Source: Amorphochlora amoebiformis | Lineage: Eukaryota; Cercozoa; Chlorarachniophyceae | Length of the DNA: 64,000 nucleotides | Reading direction: 5' to 3' | Assembly (NCBI GenBank): GCA_054601695.1 | Contig: BAAHQB010000068.1 | Location: 310,001 to 374,000 of the forward strand | Part shown: piece by piece, positions 56,345-64,000 of the stretch | How the letters are laid out: every line of letters begins with the position of its first letter | How positions within the stretch are numbered: the stretch's first letter is position 1 | Program-made: the position numbers and the translations under genes | The notes under the pieces: generated by a model | Seen by the model: only the letters and a program-made list of their open reading frames with translations | Databases searched by the model: none | Told to the model about the DNA's origin: nothing

Positions 56345-56533
56345 ATCCAAATATAAAAGCAGATGTATTAAATTATGTAAGATCATCAGAGTCAAAACAA
56401 ATCATACATTTATGTACATATATATATATATATACATATCTACATATCTATTTATAAGATATGCAAGAATCAAAATATAAAGGTTGAGATATATAGTTAT
56501 GTATATATATATCATATATATATATATATAAAG

Positions 56534-56569
<36 letters not shown>

Positions 56570-56625
56570 GTATATATCATATTTAACCCTGGTTTCATAA
56601 AATTATAACATTAAAGCATTCTCAT
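56211..56625. repeat. TA-rich spacer
   Basis: TA tracts with a unique patch at 56345-56420. No gene is seen. Confidence 0.85.
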
Positions 56626-56627
56626 TA

Positions 56628-56641
56628 GCCTCTCTCTCTTT

Positions 56642-56678
<37 letters not shown>

Positions 56679-57400
56679 ATTCGCTCTCTCTCTCACTGTC
56701 AATCTGACTCTCTCTCTCTCATTCTCTCTTTCTGTCTCCCTCTCATTCTCTCACTCTCTCTCTTTCATTCTCTCTCACTCTTTCGCTTTCTCTCCTCTCT
56801 CTCTCTCTCCTCTCTCTCTCTCCTCTCTCTTTCTCTACTCTCTCTCTCTTCTCTCTTTCTCTACTCTCTCTCTCTTTCTCTCCTCTCTCTTTCTTCTCTT
56901 TCTCTCTCTCCTCTCTCTCTCTCCTTGCTCTCTCTCTCTCTCTCTCATTCTCTCACTTTTTCTCACTGTCAATCTGACTCTCTCTCTCTCATTCTCTCTC
57001 TCTGTCTCCCTCTCATTCTCTCACTCTCTTTCTTTCATTCTCTCTCACTCTTTCCCTTTCTATCCTCTCTCTCTCTCTCCTCTCTCTTTCTCTCCTCTCT
57101 CTTTCTCTCCTCTCTCTCTCTCTTTCCTCTCTCTCTTCTCTCTCTCTCTCATTCCTCTCTCTCTCTCTTCTCTCTCTCTCTCTTCTCTCTCTCTCTCTTC
57201 TCTCTATTTCTCTCCTCTCTCTCTCTTTCCTCTCTCTCTCTCTCCTCTCTCTTTACCTCCTTTCTCTCTCTCTCCTCTCTCTTTCCCTCCTTTCTCTCTC
57301 TTTCCTCTCTCTCTCTTTCCTCTCTCTCTCTTTCCTCTCTCTCTCTCTCCTTTCTCTCTCTCACCTCTCATCTTCATGTCTCTCTTATCCACGTCCAAAT
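56628..57400. repeat. CT-rich polypyrimidine domain with internal duplication
   Basis: Nearly pure pyrimidine. The segment with TCACTGTCAATCTGACTCTC followed by ATTCTCTCT and GTCTCCCTCTCATTCTCTCA occurs twice (about 56693-56790 and 56964-57060), a ~270-bp duplication. A long + strand Ser-Leu frame (56925-57497) and antisense Arg-Glu frames are low complexity. Confidence 0.9.
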
Positions 57401-57905
57401 CTCCCTCTCACTCTCGCGTTTCTTAATTTCTGTCTCTTTCATCTACACCTTTATGTTTACGAAATCTCGTAACGTCTCACCATACGTTCCTGAGTAATTT
57501 CTCCTCCCACTATATTCACCTAAATAAAGCCCTGCTCTGTCCCTCTCTCTCTCTCTCTCTCAAATTCACCTAACTCAGAATTTCCCCCACTGAATCTCTC
57601 TTACTTTCGATACGGAAAGAGAAGTCAAAGGGCGTCGGGTTCGGGATCGTTATGACTCCATTGGCACTACAACCGCTTACTGAGTCCACTCTTCCGGTAT
57701 GGACCAGAGTGAAAGTCTGGGAATGTCAGGATTAGGGCTAGGGTTAGAGCTGAACCAGAGTGAAAGTCTGGGAATGTCAGGATTAGGGCTAGGGTTAGGG
57801 CTAGCGTTAGGGTTAAGACACTATTTGTTATGATAATGGTTCGGCTCGTATTGTTAGAGGGTTACGTGGGGTTATGGGTTAAGAGTAGAGTTGAGAGAAA
57901 AATGC
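57401..57905. other. unique sequence with sparse TTAGGG words
   Basis: Non-repetitive sequence to about 57700. A ~49-bp direct repeat (GACCAGAGTGAAAGTCTGGG/GAACCAGAGTGAAAGTCTGG, then AATGTCAGGATTAGGGCTAG) then occurs at about 57701 and 57750, followed by diverged TTAGGG repeats. No gene is supported. Confidence 0.7.
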
Positions 57906-57939
57906 ATTTTCGAAAATGTAAATATATATGTATATATAC

Positions 57940-57976
<37 letters not shown>

Positions 57977-58036
57977 TATGCGTGTGTGTGCGTGTAATTG
58001 TCCACTCACACACACACACATATATATATAAATATA

Positions 58037-58090
<54 letters not shown>

Positions 58091-58158
58091 ATGGAAGGGA
58101 GAGGGTATTATGCGTTATGACTAGTCTGAAGTGTATATATGTGGTGTAGATTTATCTT

Positions 58159-58191
<33 letters not shown>

Positions 58192-58245
58192 CATATACAT
58201 ATATATACATAGATATATTGTGTGTGTGGGTATATAAGGGTTAAA
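57906..58245. repeat. TA/CA microsatellite
   Basis: TA runs with a TG/CA patch around 57980-58020. A short unique patch lies at 58091-58130. No gene is seen. Confidence 0.86.
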
Positions 58246-59030
58246 ACTTTGGTTCCGGCTAGGGTTAGGGGTAAGATGAAGACTAGGGTTAGGATCACGT
58301 TTAAGTTAAGGATTAGGTTAAAACAAGCATAATAATTCAAATGAATGCAAAAGAACTTTCATATAGGTTGAAAAAAGCACAATTATTCAAATAATTACCG
58401 AAAAAAATTGTCATATAGGTCAAAAAAAAGCATAATTATTCAAATTAAGACGAAAAAAAGCTTTGATATGAAACATATTCTGAACACGGCATGAGTATGA
58501 ATAGATTTTTCTCGAGAACTTGTTTTTTTTCCAAATATGTACACGTACATGTTAGGTATATATATTACATTTATGCACTTATATGTTCATGCGAATGTAT
58601 GTATACATTTATATATATATATATATATATACATATACATTCAGAAACACAACGAATATTTGAATCTTAATTTTTTTCCATTCTACATTTATATAGAAGA
58701 ATTATTTATGTATATGTATATATATATGTATGTATATATATATATGTATGTATATATATACATGTGTATAGTGATATATATAGTATCACCTGGCCTTCTC
58801 GGATTCCGACGACCTTTTCATGAGATCCAAAACAAATAAAGAAAAAATTAGAAAAATATTTAAAAATTTGGAGAAAAATGGGGATAACTTTCTAAAATGG
58901 ATAACATCCTTTCTTATAAATACAAATGTATAATTATATATAAAAACAGATACATATATACACATATATACACACACATATACATTATAAATCTATACAT
59001 ATATACGTATTTAATAATTACGTATCTAAC
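58246..59030. other. AT-rich unique sequence with three ~58-bp repeats
   Basis: A degenerate TTAGGG patch (58255-58318) precedes three copies of a unit containing AAAAGCATAATTATTCAAAT (near 58323, 58375 and 58425). TA/TATG repeat and an A-rich unique patch at 58790-58920 follow. No gene is supported. Confidence 0.7.
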
Positions 59031-59125
59031 TGTAATCCTAACCCAACCTTAACCCTAACCCTAACTCTAGCCTAACTCTAGCCCAAACCATAACCCTAAC
59101 CCTAACCTTAGCCCTAAAATTTTTT
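59031..59125 (-). repeat. short degenerate CCCTAA block
   Basis: About 95 bp of diverged hexamers between unique AT-rich and TG-rich sequence. Confidence 0.85.
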
Positions 59126-59286
59126 TACATATGTGTGTATGTGTGTGTGTATTATATGTGTGTATGTGTGTGTGTATGTGTGTATGCATATGTTTATACA
59201 TACATACGCTACATAAAAAACACACACACATATACTTTTATATCATATGGTTGTATTTATATTATTTATATCTAGATATGTATATG

Positions 59287-59328
<42 letters not shown>

Positions 59329-59513
59329 TATACAAAATATGTCAATCCTCATATTCTTAGGCGAAAATGGCCCAATATTATCTCTATATATTTATATACT
59401 ACATATGTATATATTTATATATATACACACATATATAATATATTCAATGTATATACACACATGTATATATAAATACGTATTTATGTGTGTATACTTATAT
59501 AGGTATATATACA

Positions 59514-59562
<49 letters not shown>

Positions 59563-59594
59563 TATAGATATACGTCTTATGCATATATGTGTTT

Positions 59595-59636
<42 letters not shown>

Positions 59637-59740
59637 CATATGTATATATATATATATATACTCGTGTAGATATTTGTATGGAACCTAATGAATTTGCAGA
59701 TATATATATATATATACATGTATATCTAATATTCATACAT

Positions 59741-59771
<31 letters not shown>

Positions 59772-60217
59772 TATGTATATATTACGTATATTATTAAGTA
59801 TATATGATTTATATCTGGATGTGCACGTAGAGTCCATTCAAATTGATGTATACGCAATTATTTCACTCCGTAAATCTCTTCGAATAGACATATGCATACA
59901 TGTTCATATACAAATGTTTACATCCAAGAAGAGAATATAAATACATATATATATATATATATGTATGTATATGTGGGTCTAATCTTATATATATATATAT
60001 ATATATATATTATAGATATACACAAACACACATATTTATATATATATATATATATGTATTTATACTATTTACGTATATAGCTAAGTTCGCGATATACATA
60101 TATTGATACATATGGATATATATAATATATATATATATATATACCCTGGCTGCCGTGCATATACTAGACGTCGAGAGAATAGAACTTCCACTCTATATGT
60201 ATATATATAAATATATA

Positions 60218-60264
<47 letters not shown>

Positions 60265-60285
60265 ATATATGAGAATATGTTGGGG
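59126..60285. repeat. TA/TG microsatellite domain
   Basis: A TG-rich start (59130-59190), then TA/TATG/TACA tracts. Unique patches lie at 59340-59385, 59665-59700, 59820-59890 and 60140-60195. No gene is supported. Confidence 0.85.
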
Positions 60286-61045
60286 AGAGAGTGGGAGAGG
60301 TGTAGAGAGAGACAGAGAGAGAATGGGAGAGAGAGAGCTATATGAAAGAACGGAAGACAAAGACGGAGAGGAACAAATCAGAGGGAGAAAGATAGAGGAA
60401 AAGAGAGAGAGAGAGAGAGAGGGAGAGAGAGGGAGAAAGATAGAAGAAAAGAGAGAGAGAGGGAGAGAGAGGAAGAAAGATAGAGGAAAAGAGAGAGAGA
60501 GGGAGAGAGCGGAAGAAAGATAGAGGAGAAGAGAGAGAGGGAGAGAGAATGAGAACGATAGAGGAAAAGAGAGAGAGAGAGAGAGGGAGAGAGAGGGAGA
60601 ACGATAGAGGAAGAGAGAGAGAGGGAGAGAGAGGGAGAAAGATAGAGTGAAAGAGAGAGAGGGAGAGAGAGGGAGAACGATAGAGGAAAAGAGAGAGAGG
60701 GAGAGAGAGGGAGAAAGATAGAGTAAAAGAGAGAGAGGGAGAGAGAGGGAGAACGATAGAGGAAAAGAGAGAGAGGGAGAGAGAGGGAGAACGATAGAGG
60801 AAAAGAGAGGGAGGGAGAGAGAGGGAGAAAGATAGAGGAAAAGAGAGAGAGAGAGCGAGAGAGAGGGAGAAAGATAGAGGAGAAGAGAGAGAGCGAGAGA
60901 GAAGGAGAAAGATAGAGGAAAAGACAGAGAGAGAGAGGGAGAACGATAGAGCAAAAGAGAGAGAGGGAGAGAGAGAGGGAGAACGATAGAGGAAGAGAGA
61001 GAGAGGGAGAGAGAAGAAGAGAGCTATAAAGAGAGAGGGATATGA
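60286..61045. repeat. GA-rich minisatellite (~40-60-bp units)
   Basis: About 750 bp of purine-rich repeat built from GAAAGATAGAGGAAAAGAGA or GAACGATAGAGG plus GAGAGGGAGAGAGAGGGA. AACGATAG and AAAGATAG variants alternate along the array. The ~250-codon minus-strand frame is low-complexity Ser-Leu. Confidence 0.92.
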
Positions 61046-61795
61046 CTAACAGAGATTAAATATATATACACTTACACACATATATATATATATATGTGTT
61101 TACATATACCTCTAGGATGTATGTATATATGTATATATATTTTATATATGTATATATCTTTATCAACAGTTATATACCATAAATGTCACTTAGTGTTGTA
61201 TGTTAGGATATTGGGATATTGTTTGTCGCCTTATATATAATATACATACATATACATGCATACATATACCCTAGGTATATATGTATATATATTTATTAAC
61301 ATATATAACGTAAATGTCACTTAGTGCTGTATGTTAGGATATCGGGATATCGGTTGTCGCCTTATATGCAATATACATACATATACATGCATACATATAC
61401 CCTAGGTATATATGTATATATGTGTATATATTTATTAACATATATAACATAAATATCACTTAGTGATGTATGTTAGGATATTGGGATATTGTTTGTCGCC
61501 TTATATATAATATACATACATATACATGCATACATATACCCTAGGTATATATGTATGTATTTATTAACATATATAACGTAAATGTCACTTAGTGCTGTAT
61601 GTTGGGATATCGGGATATCGGTTGTCGCCTTATATGCAATATACATACATATACATGTATACATATACCCTAGGTATATATGTATATATTTATTAACATA
61701 TATAACGTAAATGTCACTTAGTGCTGTATGTTAGGATATTGGGATATTGTTTGTGGCCTTATATGCAATATACGCCCACATTTTTTATGACTGCG
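61046..61795. repeat. five-copy 129-139-bp tandem repeat
   Basis: A unit containing GTCACTTAGTGCTGTATGTT, GGATATYGGGATATYG, GTTTGTCGCCTTATAT and ACATACCCTAGGTATATATG recurs with GTCACTTAGTG at about 61184, 61316, 61455, 61584 and 61713. Two sub-types (ATATTGGGATATTG and ATATCGGGATATCG) alternate 1-2-1-2-1, suggesting that a two-unit block was amplified. No coding capacity is recognised. Confidence 0.92.
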
Positions 61796-61931
61796 GTTAT
61801 AGATGTATAGGTAATATATATAAATATATAAATATATATATATATATATACATATTTGTATATATATATATATACATATATATATATGTATATATATATG
61901 TATGTATACAAAAGTATACGTATGTACATAC

Positions 61932-61998
<67 letters not shown>

Positions 61999-62017
61999 CA
62001 TGATAAATACATATATT

Positions 62018-62072
<55 letters not shown>

Positions 62073-62275
62073 GTATATATGATGTGAATTTAAACTTTTA
62101 CTTCTAGTATCTATAAATACTTATGAATGTATACATACATATATCCACATATACATGTGTGCAAATATAATACGTGCGCATGCATATCTAATATAATGTA
62201 TACATATATATACGTATATATATATATATATATGTGTGTATAAGAATATATATATGTATATGTGTATATACATGT

Positions 62276-62332
<57 letters not shown>

Positions 62333-62383
62333 ATATACAGACCAGCGGGCAACCTATAACAGCTCCGGTACAGATATCGACAA

Positions 62384-62449
<66 letters not shown>

Positions 62450-62841
62450 ATATATATATATGTAAATATACATATATGTAATGTATAATGTTTTTAGGCA
62501 TATATACATGTGAACATAAATTTTTTTTTATATATATATTTATGTATGTGATATAATTTTATTGTCTTATTTTATTTTGTGTACAATATATGCCAGAGAT
62601 ATAGAATAATTCTAAAAATAATATGTAGAAACATTGAAATTCATATACAGATTTTAATAAATAATACATTTATATTTACACATGTATTCATATATATACC
62701 TATATATATGTATATATATATATATATATATGGAATATGCATACTATATATGCATATATACATATGTGTATATTAACACAGAAATTAGAAAGAAGTAATT
62801 ATATATACATATGTAAATAAGATATATATATATATATATGT

Positions 62842-62888
<47 letters not shown>

Positions 62889-63231
62889 TTGACAGTATAT
62901 ATATGCGTATATATATACATATATATATATAGATATCTAGATATCTATATATAGATATCTACATATATATATACATACATATATATGATACCTGCATCTC
63001 ACGCGATAAGATCCTGCGGGAAAAAATACGCTAATAGTAAATACATATATACATACATATATATGTATATATATATGTACAAATATGCTCACATATATTT
63101 TATACATATGGAAATATATGCGCATATGTATAGAAAAAAAATATATTATGTATACATATGTATTTATATATATATATATATATATATGTCCAGATACACA
63201 TTTTCAATGCATTTTCTGTATTTTACAAATA

Positions 63232-63292
<61 letters not shown>

Positions 63293-63305
63293 CATGTAAA
63301 TACAC
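61796..63305. repeat. TA-rich microsatellite domain
   Basis: TA/TATG tracts with GATATC-rich imperfect palindromes near 62930-62960. Unique patches lie at 62335-62385, 62490-62680, 62780-62815, 62985-63040 and 63190-63232. No gene is supported. Confidence 0.86.
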
Positions 63306-63515
63306 AAATCGATAGATATATAGTCCACATACTGAGCTTTGGCGGTAACTCTAAAACAAACTAGTAACTAGCTACAACTCGTCCGATTTTTTTTTTTTTT
63401 TTTCGGATTATTTCGTAGTGACGTAACTCTTCTACAGCAACCCATTACGATAATGCTACGTATCAGAACGACCTTTCTGGGCTAGTCGGTATAATTTAAA
63501 TATATATATATATAT
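63306..63515. other. unique sequence left of the second LTR
   Basis: About 200 bp of non-repetitive sequence with a 17-T run bracketed by TCCGA and TCGGA (63382-63407), ending in a short TA run. It may be host DNA or an older element. No gene is seen. Confidence 0.6.
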
Positions 63516-63773
63516 TGTTACAGCATAGAGCTAGCACGGAACCTATAGCTAGTTAACTACGCGTCGGATCGCTAGACTACCGTCATATTCGTAATCTACG
63601 CATGCGAATTAGCAATAGTCATCCGAGGGGAAGATCTTCCAAGGGAAGACCTTAGGTAGGGAAGGCCTTCTACGCGAGAATTTTCTTGAGAATTTAGTCA
63701 TTATCATTTGCCATAATCCAAACGGACTTGAATCGAACTTTGGACTACCATCTACTATACCACTGCGCTAACA
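63516..63773 (+). mobile_element. 5' LTR of a Ty1/copia-like retrotransposon
   Basis: A 258-bp segment starting TGTTA and ending TAACA, the inverted ends expected of an LTR, immediately precedes a + strand Gag-like ORF. Its 3' part matches the end of the solo LTR at 4810-5238 block by block, which supports the boundaries and the relationship. Its left part shares only the first ~20 bp (TGTTA and GCATAG) with that LTR, so the two belong to related but distinct families or are strongly diverged. The partner 3' LTR would lie beyond the window. Confidence 0.72.
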
Positions 63774-63784
63774 GGTTATGAGCC
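63774..63784 (+). promoter_or_regulatory. possible primer binding site
   Basis: GGTTATGAGCC directly follows the LTR end. It resembles the initiator-methionine tRNA primer site used by many copia elements (TGGTATCAGAGC-like), though imperfectly. If correct, the site overlaps the ATG of the Gag ORF, which would be unusually compact. The cognate host tRNA is not in this window. Confidence 0.35.
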
Positions 63785-64000
63785 TCAGCATTAAGGACCT
63801 ACTGGCCCTCTCCACGAAGATCAATCTTAGCAAGAGTGACTATGAGGACTACCGCCTACGAGTGAAGAACATGTTCCGTGCTGTCGGGTTCGCTCAGGCT
63901 TTCGAAGTCCCCGTCGCCCCTAAGATGCCTTCACTCGAGCCAGACTCCGAACCAGAGACACCATTCAAGCCCGTGATGAAGTCCCGGAAGAAGAGCAAGA
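63778..64000 (+). CDS. N-terminus of a Gag or Gag-Pol polyprotein, copia-like (partial, runs off window)
   Basis: An ATG at 63778 opens a frame with no stop through the window edge (74 complete codons). The composition is markedly more GC-rich than the surroundings. The start LLALSTKINLSKSDYEDYRL followed by RVKNMFRAVGF resembles the N-terminus of copia-type Gag proteins, where a short helix is followed by an 'L..xNY..W..RM...L...G' pattern. Here Tyr stands in the Trp position. A Pro/Glu-rich linker and a Lys/Arg-rich stretch (SRKKSK) follow. Position right after a well-formed LTR is the main support. Protease, integrase, RT and RNase H would lie downstream, outside the window, so the superfamily cannot be confirmed here. 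Confidence 0.65.
   Translation, partial: MSLSIKDLLALSTKINLSKSDYEDYRLRVKNMFRAVGFAQAFEVPVAPKMPSLEPDSEPETPFKPVMKSRKKSK

Noticed and set aside
63382-63407. Transcription terminator (TCCGA, 17 T, TCGGA)
   Set aside because: The arms are only 5 bp around a T run. No transcript upstream is evident and the structure is likely chance.
63700-63773. tRNA gene or tRNA-derived SINE on the minus strand
   Set aside because: The reverse complement shows A-box-like TAGCGCAGTGG and B-box-like GTTCGATTC, but no cloverleaf stems pair. The copy at 5150-5238 does not keep them, and the segment is better explained as the 3' end of an LTR.

Overview
The window is eukaryotic, repeat-dominated nuclear DNA, probably subtelomeric or heterochromatic, and most likely from a protist or alga; the species cannot be settled from the sequence. 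The evidence is kilobases of (TA)n microsatellite, about a dozen blocks of degenerate CCCTAA/TTAGGG telomere-type repeat (6-bp type), long polypurine/polypyrimidine minisatellites, and retrotransposons as the only convincing protein-coding DNA. There are no operons, no recognisable host genes, and no rRNA or tRNA genes that I can support. Nearly all other open frames are translations of simple repeats (Tyr-Ile runs from TA, Arg-Val/Asn-Pro/Leu-Thr runs from telomere repeat, Ser-Leu or Arg-Glu runs from CT/GA).

Layout. 1-9750: TA/TG/CA microsatellite, with a GA-rich minisatellite at 2.9-3.5 kb and a solo Ty1/copia-type LTR at 4810-5238. 9.75-10.5 kb: first telomere-repeat block, with a strand flip. 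11.6-13.2 kb: a non-repetitive island, then a 24-bp palindromic minisatellite. 13.5-14.9 kb: a tandem repeat whose units contain TA runs. 15.3-15.6 kb: a remarkable 221-nt pure (GC)n tract. 15.7-34.2 kb: telomere-repeat blocks alternating with TA domains, some with higher-order structure (78-bp, 360-bp). 35.3-37.1 kb: CT, 99-bp and GA tandem arrays. 38.1-39.2 kb: unique sequence with a CGTAC-rich island.

39206-43785 is the centrepiece: a GC-rich, nearly complete DIRS-type tyrosine-recombinase retrotransposon. It has a Gag-like ORF, an overlapping reverse transcriptase/RNase H ORF, and an overlapping tyrosine recombinase ORF split by a TA-containing insert or intron. It is bounded by inverted terminal repeats whose outer ends are both copied, in complement, in an internal complementary region. 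The internal region spells the exact junction expected of a circular DNA intermediate.

43.8-63.5 kb: more TA domains, telomere-type blocks (at 52.4-54.0 kb in the opposite orientation), GA/CT arrays, two arrays of a CACGTG-containing 24-bp minisatellite, and several short families of unique tags separated by TA runs. The window ends inside a second retrotransposon: a 258-bp LTR (63516-63773), a possible primer binding site, and the first 74 codons of a Gag(-Pol) ORF. The DIRS element's three ORFs form one transposition unit (particle, cDNA synthesis, recombinase integration); the copia-type ORF belongs to an independent element. All other sequence appears to be non-coding repeat.
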